The translations under genes and the position numbers were made by a program. Shown here in pieces: positions 53,501-61,844 of a stretch of DNA of 64,000 nucleotides. The DNA comes from Catellatospora citrea (lineage in GTDB: Bacteria; Actinomycetota; Actinomycetes; Mycobacteriales; Micromonosporaceae): contig NZ_RAPR01000001.1 of the NCBI RefSeq assembly GCF_003610235.1, positions 8,843,593 to 8,907,592 on the forward strand, written 5' to 3'. The notes beneath the pieces were generated by a model, which did not search any database, was not told the DNA's origin, and was given only the letters and a program-made list of their open reading frames with translations. How positions within the stretch are numbered: the stretch's first letter is position 1; each line of letters starts with the position of its first letter.

Positions 53501-54226
53501 ATGCCCGCCTGCCCCCGCTGGACCATCGCGCTCATCGCCGCTGTCGTGCTCACCTTGGGCTGCGGCGCGTTGCCCGAACCTGCCACCCCTGACGGCGGTG
53601 CGCCTCAGTCCGGTGCGGTTCCCACCGCCACCACCACCGGCGAACCCGACGGCACCACGACCGTCGACGAGTTCAAGAGGGACGCCCGCATCGCGGTCAC
53701 CGAGGCCGAGGCCTACTGGTCCGGCGTGTTCAAAGCCTCCGGTGTCGCCTTCACTGCCGTCGGTGCCGTCACGGCCTACCGCGACAGCGGCGACCTCGTC
53801 TGCGGCCGCGAACCGATCCCCGCCGACAACGCCGTCTACTGCCCGGCGGGCGATTTCATCGCCTACGACGTCGACTGGGCTGTGGTGGCGTTCCGCAGGA
53901 TCGGCGACGCGTTCGTGTACTACCTGCTGGGCCATGAGTACGCCCACGCCGTCCAGGCCCGTCTCGGCATCGAGCACCGCTACGGCATCGACCATGAACT
54001 CCAGGCGGACTGCATGGCCGGCGCCTACCTCGGCGACTCCGTCCGCAGCCGCCGGCTGCGGCTCGCCGACGGCGACCTCGAGGAGTTCCGCCGCGGCCTG
54101 CTCGCCGTCGGTGACCCTGAAGGCCAGCCCTGGTTCGCCCCCGAGTCCCACGGCACCGTCGCCCAGCGCACCGACGCGTTCTTCGCCGGGTACGAGAAGT
54201 CCTTGGACGCCTGCGATCTCAGCTGA
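53501..54226 (+). CDS. neutral zinc metallopeptidase-like lipoprotein (YpfJ type), 241 aa
   Basis: A lipoprotein signal (lipobox LTLGC, Cys21) and a Thr/Pro/Gly linker precede a metallopeptidase domain. The zinc motif HEYAHAVQARLG (HExxH, about 147-158) and the downstream ELQADCMAGAYLG (third ligand Glu region) match the YpfJ/neutral zinc metallopeptidase family, close to PF04228. It should act on the outer face of the membrane. An AAAGGA site precedes the ATG. It is followed by a strong bidirectional terminator. Confidence 0.88.
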   Translation: MPACPRWTIALIAAVVLTLGCGALPEPATPDGGAPQSGAVPTATTTGEPDGTTTVDEFKRDARIAVTEAEAYWSGVFKASGVAFTAVGAVTAYRDSGDLVCGREPIPADNAVYCPAGDFIAYDVDWAVVAFRRIGDAFVYYLLGHEYAHAVQARLGIEHRYGIDHELQADCMAGAYLGDSVRSRRLRLADGDLEEFRRGLLAVGDPEGQPWFAPESHGTVAQRTDAFFAGYEKSLDACDLS

Positions 54227-54237
54227 TCCAGGACCGC

Positions 54238-54267
54238 GGTGCTGTCGGCCTTCTGGCCGACAGCGCC
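54238..54267. terminator. strong bidirectional hairpin terminator
   Basis: GGTGCTGTCGGCC (54238-54250) pairs with GGCCGACAGCGCC (54255-54267), 13 bp with one wobble, on a TTCT loop. It sits between converging genes. Confidence 0.8.
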
Positions 54268-54274
54268 GCACCGC

Positions 54275-55048
54275 TCACCCCACCGCACAGGCCCGGAAGC
54301 TGACACCCTCCAGGACCGGCACCATCCGGCTCACCCCCACCTCGGCCGCGATCGCCACATCCTGCGGATACCCGTAGCCGGTCAGCTCCCGGCCGCTCGC
54401 ACAATCTTGCAGCACCTGCGGGAACCGGCCCGCCACCCGCTGGTAGGCCGCCGCGGCGGCCTCCGCCTCCGGTGACAGCGGCCCGAACCCGTGCCGGTCC
54501 AGGGCGTCGACGAACGCCCCTGCACCCCACAGATCCTCCACCGCCGGCCGCAGCGAATCGTCGGCCCGCCACCGCTCACCACCGGCGACCACCGCCACCA
54601 CCGTGTCCGGGTCGTCCGCGAGCCGGGCCGCGGTCCACGCCGCGGCCGCCGCCGCGTTGCGCAGCGACACCCCGACCACCGTGGCTCCCGTGTCGGCCAG
54701 ACGCTGCGCGATCGTCGATCCGTTCGGCGACGGCAGCACCAGCCGCCGCACGCCGGCCGCGGTCCGGATCGTCGCCGGCGACAGGCTCACCGGATGCCGG
54801 GCGTCGACCTCGGAGCGGCCCACCGCCAGTAGCGCGTCATGGCGGCGGGCGTACTCGGACGCGCTCGCGTCCCGCCACCGGTAGGGGTACACCTCGATGC
54901 CCAGGTCCGCCGCGACGGTCAGCGCCGTGGTGAACGACAGCACGTCCACCACTGCCACGATCGTGGCTCCCGCGCCTACCGCGTCGGCGCCCTGCGGGCC
55001 CCAGTCGACGCGTACGCGGTATCCGGCCTGCTGATACGGGTTGATCAT
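54275..55048 (-). CDS. 2-phosphosulfolactate phosphatase (ComB) family protein, 257 aa
   Basis: ComB-like pattern: VRVDWGPQGAD, TIVAVVDVLSFTTALTVAAD with the metal Asp, LVLPSPNGSTIAQRL, and VVAGGERWRADDSLRPAVED. The family removes phosphate from 2-phosphosulfolactate in coenzyme M synthesis, but actinobacteria do not make coenzyme M, so the true substrate here is probably another phosphate ester. The ATG at 55048 (MINPYQQAGY) was chosen over an extension of 11 codons. Confidence 0.87.
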   Translation of the reverse strand: MINPYQQAGYRVRVDWGPQGADAVGAGATIVAVVDVLSFTTALTVAADLGIEVYPYRWRDASASEYARRHDALLAVGRSEVDARHPVSLSPATIRTAAGVRRLVLPSPNGSTIAQRLADTGATVVGVSLRNAAAAAAWTAARLADDPDTVVAVVAGGERWRADDSLRPAVEDLWGAGAFVDALDRHGFGPLSPEAEAAAAAYQRVAGRFPQVLQDCASGRELTGYGYPQDVAIAAEVGVSRMVPVLEGVSFRACAVG

Positions 55049-55133
55049 CGGGCGATTCTGTCGCATTGCGGCGTGCCGCAAGGCTGTGGGGTGGTACGGG
55101 TCGGCCCTTGCCGCCGCGGGACTCCCGACGGGC

Positions 55134-55886
55134 TCAGGGCTGCGGTTGTTCGTCCGGGTCCTGGGCGGTGGCGGTCGGCTGACCGATCACGTTGCCGGCG
55201 TCGTCGAGGCGGACGGTGAACGTCACGTTCAGCCGTTTGCCCCGGCACGTCTCGGCCGGGTCGCCGGGCTTGACCGGGGTCGGTGGCGCCATCCGGCGCT
55301 GACCTGCAGGAGGCCGGCAGATCAGGCGGTCCACTGCGGCCCGACGGTCCCGGAGGTCGTCCAGGCCCCGCCCTCGCGCACCAGCGCGTACGCCAGACCA
55401 CGCAGACCACCCCGGAACACCGACAGCGGCACCTGGGCACGATCGGCGCGAGCGCGACCAGCACACCGTTGCCGGCCCTGTGGACCTCTGACCCCTGGCC
55501 GGTCACGGCGGCACCGTCGGCGACGAACCGGACCGGCCCGTACGCCGCCAGAGCCGTCACGATGCCCGCGCGAACCCGATCTGGCAGGGCACTGGCCGAC
55601 GGTCGCAGGATGTCTGCTCGATCACGTTGACGCAGGTGTGGTCGGCGACGAACGTCACCGACCCGGCGTACGGTCACCGAGATGGACCGAGCCCGCCGGC
55701 GACTCGATCGCGACGGCGTACGCCGCGGCTGTCGGCGTGACCGGGGGAGCCGACGGACCGGCGGCCGATGCCGACGCCGAACGACGCGGCCACCCTGCCC
55801 TCACCCGCGCAGCCGGACACGGCGAGCACCACCGCCGGCCCCAGCACGACCGTTGCGCCGCCCCGCCATCGCGCCCGCCACTGCAC
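55134..55886 (-). pseudogene. frameshifted lipoprotein gene
   Basis: A GTG at 55886 starts a lipoprotein signal (VVLGPAVVLAVSGC). The protein then continues in pieces that switch frame at least five times: TPTAAAYAVAIESPAGSVHL (about 55740-55670), AGSVTFVADHTCVNVIEQTS (about 55660-55610), VRAGIVTALAAYGPVRFVAD (about 55600-55510), FRGGLRGLAYALVREGGAWT (about 55430-55350) and DPAETCRGKRLNVTFTVRLD (about 55265-55200) to a TGA at 55134. Each piece has strong GC3 bias, so all were coding. Either the gene has decayed or the sequence has indel errors here. The family is unknown; neighbours are intact. Confidence 0.7.
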
Positions 55887-55963
55887 GATCGACCGTCACC
55901 CCCCGCCGGACTCGAGGCTCTGCCCGACCACACCGCCGGTTCCGGCACACACGGCCGCCGGCG

Positions 55964-56704
55964 TCAGCCGACCGGCTTCTCCCAGACGGAGACGTGGGAC
56001 GGGCTCTCGTTCGTGAACGGCGCACGTGTCCAGCCGTCCCAGCGCTCGCGCAGCCGCAGCCCGGCCAACTGCGCCATCAGGTCGAGTTCGGCGGGCCACA
56101 CGTACCGGAACGGAATGGACCGGTAGCTGCCCCGCCCGTCGACGACCTCGACGTAGTTCGAGCTCATCTGCTGGGTCGCCACGTCGTACAGGTCGAACGC
56201 CCACCCGCTCGCGCCCGTCTGGAACGGGACCGCCTGTTGCCCGGGCGGGAGTTTGCGTAGCTCGGGAACCATGACCTCGACGACGAAGCAGCCCCCCGGC
56301 GCGAGGTGGGCGGCGACGTTGCGGAAGCAGGCGACCTGCTCCTCCTGCGTGGTCAAATTCATGATCGTGTTGAAGACGAGGTACGCCAGCGAGAACGTCC
56401 CGCCGACGGTCGTGGTGGCGAAGTCGCCGATCGTCACCCCGATCGCATCGCCGCCGGGCTTGGCCCGCAATCGGGCCACCATCGCCCGGGACAGGTCGAT
56501 CCCGTGCACCTGCACGCCACGTTCGGCCAGCGGCACCGCGACCCGCCCGGTCCCGATGCCGAGTTCGAGAGCACGCCCACCGGCCGCGAGTCCGGCGAGC
56601 ACGTCGGCCGTCACCGCGACGACGTCGTGCTGGAACATCTCCGACGACGAGTCGTCGTACCGCTGCGCGACGGACTCTCCGAAGTAGCCATCCTGGTCGA
56701 TCAC
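55964..56704 (-). CDS. class I SAM-dependent methyltransferase, 246 aa
   Basis: Motif I is ALELGIGTGRVAVPLAERGV (about 45-64); post-motif I acidic loop VHGIDLSRAMVARL; motif II TFSLAYLVFNTI; and motif III LAPGGCFVVEV. This is the small-molecule methyltransferase pattern (methyltransf_25). The acceptor is unknown. I chose the GTG at 56704 (VIDQDGYFGESVAQRYDD) because a TACGGT box lies 6 nt upstream; a much longer frame upstream has shadow-like composition. Confidence 0.87.
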   Translation of the reverse strand: MIDQDGYFGESVAQRYDDSSSEMFQHDVVAVTADVLAGLAAGGRALELGIGTGRVAVPLAERGVQVHGIDLSRAMVARLRAKPGGDAIGVTIGDFATTTVGGTFSLAYLVFNTIMNLTTQEEQVACFRNVAAHLAPGGCFVVEVMVPELRKLPPGQQAVPFQTGASGWAFDLYDVATQQMSSNYVEVVDGRGSYRSIPFRYVWPAELDLMAQLAGLRLRERWDGWTRAPFTNESPSHVSVWEKPVG

Positions 56705-56710
56705 CGGCCG

Positions 56711-56716
56711 ACCGTA
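56711..56716 (-). promoter_or_regulatory. -10 box TACGGT, leaderless promoter
   Basis: TACGGT on the minus strand lies 6 nt before the GTG at 56704. Confidence 0.45.
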
Positions 56717-56822
56717 CGCCGACCGGATTCGGCCACGCACGGGCTTTTCCACGCGCCCGACCCGCTTGCCCGGCACCACCGGCCCCGGCATCATGGCGGA
56801 TCCCCACCGACGAAGGGCGATC

Positions 56823-57800
56823 ATGAACCGAACCTTCCTGCAGCCGGACGACTTCCACGACCTGGTGGCGGACCAGTTCGGCGCCGACCGCCGGCTCGTC
56901 GCACTCGACCGGCTGACCGGCGGCACCAAGAAAGGCGTCTACCGGCTGCGCCTCGACGACCAGACGACCACGATCGCCTACGTGTGGGCTCCCGGCGAGA
57001 ACTACTGGCCACCCTCGCCGACCGTGCCCGACGACCCGTTCACCGACGCGTCCGGCGCCGAACTGTTCGCCGCCGGCCACGCGGCCCTCACCGCGGCCGA
57101 CGTCCGGGTGCCGCGGCTGCTCATGCTCGACCGCGACGGCCGCCACGTCGACGCCGACATCGCGCTCGCCGAGGACGCCGGAGCGGTCACCCTCGAACGG
57201 CTGATGGGACAAGACCCCGCCGCGGCGGCCGCGCCGCTCGCCGCGCTCGGCGACGCCCTGCGCCGGATGCACACCACCATCGGCACGCGGTACGGCAAGC
57301 TCGCCGCCGTCGGCAACGGCGATGCGCCGCCGCAGCGGCGCGCCGAGGACGTCATCGTGGACCGCGCGCTGAGCCACCTCCACGAAGCAGCCGGGCGCGA
57401 CGACCGGATCGCCCACGCCCATGACCGGATCGCCGCGCACGTGCGCCACCTTCGCGGCCCGATCCCGGCCCGCGAGACGTACGGCCTGGTCCACGGCGAA
57501 CTCGGCCCGGACCACGTGCTCGTCACGCCCGACGGCGAACCCGTCCTGATCGACATCGAGGGCCTGACGTACTTCGACGTCGAATGGGAGCACACCTTCC
57601 TGCACCTGCGCTTCGGCGACGCGTATCCGCGGCTGCGACCGGTCGACCTCGACCCGCATCGGTTGGAGCTGTACCGGTTCGCACAGGTGCTGTCGCTGAT
57701 CGAGGGCCCACTGCGGATCGCCGACACCGACTTCCCCGACCGGCAGCGGATGTTGGACCTGGCCGAGTGGAACATCGCCAAGGCACTCGCCGTCCGCTGA
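56823..57800 (+). CDS. aminoglycoside phosphotransferase (APH)-like kinase, 325 aa
   Basis: The APH/choline-kinase fold is indicated by the glycine loop LTGGTKKGVYRLRL (about 29-42), the catalytic loop YGLVHGELGPDHVLV (about 220-234) and the metal loop VLIDIEGLTYFDVEWE. The catalytic loop reads HGE where active APH enzymes have HGD, and the following position is His rather than Asn, so activity is uncertain. The AGGGCGATC site supports the ATG at 56823. The substrate is unknown; resistance should not be assumed. Confidence 0.8.
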   Translation: MNRTFLQPDDFHDLVADQFGADRRLVALDRLTGGTKKGVYRLRLDDQTTTIAYVWAPGENYWPPSPTVPDDPFTDASGAELFAAGHAALTAADVRVPRLLMLDRDGRHVDADIALAEDAGAVTLERLMGQDPAAAAAPLAALGDALRRMHTTIGTRYGKLAAVGNGDAPPQRRAEDVIVDRALSHLHEAAGRDDRIAHAHDRIAAHVRHLRGPIPARETYGLVHGELGPDHVLVTPDGEPVLIDIEGLTYFDVEWEHTFLHLRFGDAYPRLRPVDLDPHRLELYRFAQVLSLIEGPLRIADTDFPDRQRMLDLAEWNIAKALAVR

Positions 57801-57845
57801 CATCGGCCCGGTGGGGTAGTGGCGGGCAAGCCCGGGCGCAGGCGT

Positions 57846-58697
57846 CTACATCCCCTCAGGCGGGCTCTTGGCCTCGGTGCCGAGCACCTCGCCCTCCATG
57901 ACGTGGTAGAACGAGGTGGTGTGGCCCGTTGCCGTCGCCAACGCTTCGTAGAGGCGTTCCGGCTGCCGTGGTGACCTGTTACGAACGAACATCCACAGCA
58001 GCGCCCCGAACTCGGCCAGGTGCTCGAAGCGCGAGAAGCGGCCATCGTCAGCGGGCTGCTCGACCGCCTCGCTGGCCGCTAACTAGCCCGGGCGGGATCA
58101 CAGCCCCACCCCTGCGATACCCCCAGCACCTCGGCGATCTCCTTGCTCTTCCAACCCTCGACCTCGGCCAGGTAGGTCGCCGCCTGCTGGTGGCCGGGCA
58201 GGTCACGCAGGGCCCGCAGCGCGGGGCCGGGCGAGAGCCGGTCCAGCAGGTCGTCCTCCCACTCCGGTCGGCACTGCACATCGAGGTTGCCGATCGCCTG
58301 GTTGGCGACGGGGCGGCCGCGCTGCCCGGCCGAGGTCCAGCCCGGCTGCACCGCCACGATCTCGGCCAGCTCGCGGCGGTTGGCGTACGCCCGCAGCACG
58401 ATGTTGCGGGCGATAACGTAGAGGTAGCCCATGCCTTGCCGGGCTTCTGGCTTTCCATGTCCTGCACCTGCGGCCAGCGGAACGCCGCCCGTGCCCAGGT
58501 CACCTGGGTCACGTGCTCGGGGTCGAGCTCGGACTGGCTGAACCCGGAGCACAGGTGGCCCACGTAGCGCAGCAGTCGGTCCTCGTTGGTGCGCATGAAG
58601 GCGGTGAACGCGGCTTCCCAGCCGGCGTGCCGACCACGTCGGCGGGGTCGAACCTCCACCCGCCGACTGCCTCGCACTCTGTCGGATCGACCCTCAT
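57846..58697 (-). pseudogene. frameshifted sigma-70 family (SigE-like) sigma factor gene
   Basis: The ATG at 58697 overlaps the stop of a small upstream gene (ATGA). Coding pieces in changing frames spell a sigma factor: RVDPTECEAVGGWRFDPADV; then WEAAFTAFMRTNEDRLLRYV and HVTQVTWARAAFRWPQV (region 2.1); then GYLYVIARNIVLRAYANRRE (region 2.3-2.4) and GWKSKEIAEVLGVSQG (region 4 HTH); then FSRFEHLAEFGALLWMFVRN to a TAG at 57846. Shifts fall near 58630, 58435, 58110 and 58080. It is either a dead gene or an indel-error stretch. If intact it would be a SigE-type factor with a C-terminal extension of about 70 residues. Confidence 0.7.
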
Positions 58698-58906
58698 CGG
58701 CTCAGCTCTCCCGCGCCAGCCCGCACGAGCCAGCGGCTTCCATCGTTGCCCACCACGGTGATCTCCGACCCGGTGGGCAGCCGACAGGCCGCCTCAACCA
58801 GGGCGACGCGCCCGCGCAGCAGGACGACCTCCGCGCCGGCGTCGGCGACCTTCTTCACGACGTACCCGGCCGCGCCCAGAGCGACCAACGTCACCGGCTC
58901 CACCAT
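58694..58906 (-). CDS. small protein upstream of the sigma factor, 70 aa
   Basis: MVEPVTLVALGAAGYVVKKV begins with a short hydrophobic helix (about 4-17), followed by a beta-rich part ending TGSEITVVGNDGSRWLVRAG. It could be a small membrane-associated protein. The ATG at 58906 has a full AAGGAGG site. Its stop overlaps the sigma-factor ATG, so the two were translationally coupled. The family is not recognised. Confidence 0.7.
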   Translation of the reverse strand: MVEPVTLVALGAAGYVVKKVADAGAEVVLLRGRVALVEAACRLPTGSEITVVGNDGSRWLVRAGAGELSR

Positions 58907-59132
58907 CTCCTCCTTCGCTTGCGGCCGCCGCGGTGGCGAAGCCGTCGACGACCACAAGCCCGGCGCGACGGAAAGTGTGTACCGGCCCGGCGCACTCGAC
59001 AGTCACCACAGCGGGGGAATGTTGCAGGGCTGGTGATCTCGCGTTGATCACGGTCCGCGAGAAATGGCCTATTTCTAAGACAACTGCAAGAGGTCCTTGG
59101 CGGACTCCTCGGGGTCGAGCGTAAACACGGTT

Positions 59133-59159
59133 AGGCCTCGGACCGCTGGTCCGGGGCCT
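59133..59159. terminator. hairpin terminator-like structure
   Basis: AGGCCTCGGACC (59133-59144) pairs with GGTCCGGGGCCT (59148-59159), 12 bp with one wobble, on a 3-nt loop. Confidence 0.5.
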
Positions 59160-59424
59160 CTTGACAGCCAGCGCCGCGACCGAGGTTGGTACCTGGTGGC
59201 GTTGCGGGATCTCCGTGGTGGCGATCTCGATGATGAGCTTCGGGGGTGCGACCGGACCTCGCTGCCCGATTAGAGCTGGTCGGACCGATCTGCCCTTTGG
59301 TGGCGAGCAGGCAGGCACCATGAACCTGGCGGGGCGGGCTGGCCAGCTGCGCGAAGATGACACAAATTGCCGAATCGCGGCACCGCATCACGAAACGATA
59401 ACGGCCTCAGGGGCCAGAAATGAC

Positions 59425-59457
59425 GAAGGGCACCCGGCTGCAACCGGGTGCTCCCTC
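59425..59457. terminator. hairpin terminator-like structure
   Basis: CACCCGG pairs with CCGGGTG around CTGCAA, extended by GGG/CCC arms with mismatch. Confidence 0.45.
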
Positions 59458-59483
59458 ATGCTCCGATACTCGTCCGCCCAGGA
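59435..59483. repeat. diverged direct repeat, copy 1
   Basis: CGGCTGCAACCGG (59435-59447) and CTCGTCCGCCCAGGA (59469-59483) occur here in the same order and nearly the same spacing as in copy 2. Confidence 0.5.
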
Positions 59484-59856
59484 TGAGCTCGGAAGTCTCG
59501 CGTGCCTGCGCGCTTGCGCGCGTCTGGAGAACAGTATGGGAGGGACCGACCTTGATCACCATAGTGCAATCTGCGGTACCGCAAATCTGAACGAACATTA
59601 ACGTGAATCATGTCCTTAGCGGACTGCCATGGATCGGCAGGTTGTCGGGCGGAACCGTCAAGTCATGAGATTGATGAACGCCGATTATTGTGGCAGGGTC
59701 CCGGGCTTGACTGTCACAAATTCGACACAGTCGATATTGATCTACGTTTTATGGCATGAGCTGCGCCGAGTAGCGCAAGACCCCTTTTCGAACCGTTAAG
59801 GAAGCCGTCGAGCACTCTTCTAAAACGGAGCGTGGGCAGCGATGATGGCGTCAGGT

Positions 59857-59907
59857 CGGCTGCAACCGGCCAACAGCACGTCCCCAAAAAATCTCGTCCG
59901 CCCAGGA
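59857..59907. repeat. diverged direct repeat, copy 2, upstream of a small gene
   Basis: CGGCTGCAACCGG (59857-59869) and CTCGTCCGCCCAGGA (59893-59907) repeat copy 1 about 422 bp away. This copy lies 23-73 bp before the ATG at 59930. Confidence 0.5.
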
Positions 59908-59929
59908 CAGCTTGTCTCGGAGGTAACGC

Positions 59930-60130
59930 ATGAGCCGCCGTAACCGGCGGGCCCGCGCGATGGACCCCAACGGTCCCCAGCGCCGCCCTCGCCACCCGCT
60001 GGTGGTCATCATCTTGATCCTGATCTTCCCGTTCGTGGCGAAGGTCTGGTTCACCACGGCAGAGGTCGTCGCTCTTATGACCGCGCTGGCCGCAATCGTC
60101 GCCTTGGTCCTGCAGCGCAAGGCCGCCTGA
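59930..60130 (+). CDS. small membrane protein, 66 aa
   Basis: A very basic N-terminus (MSRRNRRARAMDPNGPQRRP) is followed by two hydrophobic segments (about 23-38, PLVVIILILIFPFVAK, and 43-61). The start has a textbook GGAGGTAAC site. This looks like a phage- or element-type small membrane protein (for example holin-like in shape), but no family is recognised. Confidence 0.7.
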   Translation: MSRRNRRARAMDPNGPQRRPRHPLVVIILILIFPFVAKVWFTTAEVVALMTALAAIVALVLQRKAA

Positions 60131-60148
60131 CCGCCGCGTCATAGAGAG

Positions 60149-60210
60149 CCCGTGGCGGCACGTGCCTTCGGCCGACTTGGCCTGGTACGTGCCGCCCGAA
60201 CCTTCACGGG
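60149..60210. terminator. inverted repeat after the small membrane protein gene
   Basis: GGCGGCACGT (60154-60163) pairs with ACGTGCCGCC (60187-60196). CCCGTG (60149-60154) and CACGGG (60205-60210) lie outside as a second inverted pair. Confidence 0.6.
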
Positions 60211-60507
60211 CCCGGCGGCAGGGATCAGAGAAGAGACCGACCCCGATGAGCGGGTTAGCGTTCCAACGGTCGACCTCTTCGACGTAACCGAGAAGCGTGG
60301 AGAGCCGTCGGCCAGCCAGCGTGTCGGGCGATGCGCAGGGGATCGGCACCAGCGCGATAGGGCCTCGGCGGCGAAGCCGCGGCGCAGGGAATGGCCAGAC
60401 CAGCAGGCGGCGGGATCGATCTCGGCAAGCTGTGCGGTGCTGTTGAGGCGTCATCGCCTGGGCTGGCGATTCCGGGCGCCTGGCGGCGCCGCACTCGCTG
60501 GAGCGGG

Positions 60508-60539
60508 TTTGGCGTGGCCACCGTAGGGGCCACGCCAAA
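60508..60539. terminator. perfect hairpin terminator
   Basis: TTTGGCGTGGCC (60508-60519) and GGCCACGCCAAA (60528-60539) pair over 12 bp around an 8-nt loop, 19 bp past the stop of the minus-strand gene. Confidence 0.75.
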
Positions 60540-60558
60540 CGCACCTAATGGGCTGCGA

Positions 60559-60849
60559 CTACGGCGTGTTGCCCGGCCCCTCGGCTGACCGAGCGGCCTC
60601 GGCCCCGGCTTCCTCTGGTGGAGCCGTTTCTGCAGCGGATTGCCAACTGGCTGCGGTCGAAATCACGCGCCTGGGTATGAGCAGCGCCCACTCGCGCGGA
60701 CGGAAGCCGTCCGCTACATAGCGGAGCGCTCTGAGCCCTGGGAGGCCGTGCGACCTCGCAACGTGGGCGGCGAAGACCAGCCACATACCCCAGGCGGCCA
60801 GCGCCACCACAGGTAGGGCGATCACGACAATGACGATGGTCCAGTCCAT
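60559..60849 (-). CDS. small membrane protein, 96 aa
   Basis: One strong N-terminal membrane segment (MDWTIVIVVIALPVVALAAW, about 3-28) leads into a basic cytoplasmic part and an acidic Ala/Glu-rich tail. The ATG at 60849 has GAGGGG upstream. A frame extending 36 codons upstream exists but lacks signals. The family is not recognised. Confidence 0.65.
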   Translation of the reverse strand: MDWTIVIVVIALPVVALAAWGMWLVFAAHVARSHGLPGLRALRYVADGFRPREWALLIPRRVISTAASWQSAAETAPPEEAGAEAARSAEGPGNTP

Positions 60850-61328
60850 GGCGAGGCCCCTCGACCTCACCAGTGCCCGCGTAGCGGGTGAGGCATGGAA
60901 CTGCGCCAGGTACAAGACGGGAGTCATGTGGCGGCGTCGGTCGAAGCACCCCTGCACGATGGCAGCACGGGCGGGCGCGAATGCACAGCATTCGACCGGC
61001 GACGCGCAGCTAAACGGCGCGTCAGAACCGCCACGAGTACCGGTCAGGCACCTCTCGCAGCGGCAGACATGGGTGTGGTCGCCTTTGCCATTACCGCAAG
61101 GATACCCATGGCTGTGGATCTAATACGCCGGGGGTAGACAGGATGGACAGACCGGGCTGCACCCAGCGGGATCCGGGCGGCGGCATGCTTGACCGCTATG
61201 CCCAGCCCGGCCTCGATGCGGTGTGCCGAGCCCCGCGCCCACGACTGAATCGGCGGCGGCGCACAACCGATCCGGCTGACGCACAGCTGTCAGCCTCCGG
61301 CCGTGCGTCGGGGCTTGGCTTCTCGCCA
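60850..61328. other. 479-bp stretch without a supported gene
   Basis: Two overlapping plus-strand frames of about 70-80 codons (ending at 61123 and 61137) are open but have mixed third-base composition and no ribosome binding site. I cannot choose between them and call neither. Confidence 0.4.
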
Positions 61329-61538
61329 CTAGATCCCACCAGAGGGCACGAACGCCTCATAGTCGGCAGGTTCGGTCCACTCCCAGTAGACAGTCAGGAC
61401 CGCGCTGCCGCGGTAGGTCGGCACCACCGACCTCGACGGTACGCCGCAGCGACAGGCGAAAGCGGCGACGTGCTCGCCGATATCGAGCCCAGGGCGTGTG
61501 GTGATCAGGGTGAGAGAGCGGGAGATGCCGCAGACCAT
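61329..61538 (-). CDS. small hypothetical protein, 69 aa
   Basis: The frame from ATG 61538 (MVCGISRSLTLITTRPGLDI, later AVLTVYWEWTEPADYEAFVP) has good GC3 bias and a protein-like mix, with no membrane segment. No clear ribosome binding site is visible. The family is not recognised. It may be a real small gene or the tail of a larger lost one. Confidence 0.4.
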   Translation of the reverse strand: MVCGISRSLTLITTRPGLDIGEHVAAFACRCGVPSRSVVPTYRGSAVLTVYWEWTEPADYEAFVPSGGI

Positions 61539-61590
61539 GTGCCGATCGTGGCACCGGCGCCGCTTCCACGGAAGCGCTCGGCCGTTGGCT

Positions 61591-61758
61591 GTGGATAACT
61601 GCTACGCCCGCCTGGCGGCACCGCGATCGCCGCCCACGTCGCCACCAAGGACCAGCTGGCGACGCAGACTCGTGCTGGCCGTGCTGGCCGTGCTGGCCGC
61701 CGGCGCGGCGGGCTGGGCGGTGCTGATCGGGCTGCACTCCATCCTCGGACGCAGCTGA
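61591..61758 (+). CDS. small single-pass membrane protein, about 55 aa
   Basis: The frame ends in WRRRLVLAVLAVLAAGAAGW and VLIGLHSILGRS, one clear membrane helix after an Arg anchor. The start is uncertain: GTG at 61591, or ATGs at 61528 or 61540, which would overlap the divergent small frame. No strong ribosome binding site is seen. Confidence 0.45.
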   Translation: MDNCYARLAAPRSPPTSPPRTSWRRRLVLAVLAVLAAGAAGWAVLIGLHSILGRS

Positions 61759-61844
61759 GTCCCGCTGGCGGCGGTGCCGTCGGCAGAACCGGCGGACGTC
61801 GGCCGCTCCCACCGTGGCGGGAGCGGCCGGCGTCTGTTCGGTGC

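Larger units (their letters stand above)
58907..59929. other. gene-poor stretch of about 1 kb with lower GC
   Basis: No convincing complete gene is seen. It contains a 16-codon minus-strand remnant ending VFTLDPEESAKDLLQLS (59078-59128), protein-like minus-strand fragments near 59200-59330, two hairpins, a diverged direct repeat and, from about 59330 to 59840, visibly more A/T than the rest of the window. It probably holds decayed genes plus the promoter of the small gene at 59930. Confidence 0.5.
60131..60558. other. 428-bp stretch without a supported gene
   Basis: It begins with the terminator of the 59930 gene and ends with the terminator of the 60559 gene. Reading frames exist on both strands between them but lack signals or a consistent codon bias. 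Confidence 0.5.

Noticed and set aside
59078..59128. 16-codon minus-strand reading VFTLDPEESAKDLLQLS
   Set aside because: Protein-like, but too short and without a start signal; recorded only as a remnant in the gene-poor stretch.
59435..59907. Attachment-site pair of an integrated element
   Set aside because: Direct repeats are present, but no integrase, tRNA gene or other mobility gene is in the window.
60830..61137. Two overlapping plus-strand frames ending at 61123 and 61137
   Set aside because: Neither has a ribosome binding site, promoter box or consistent GC3 bias.
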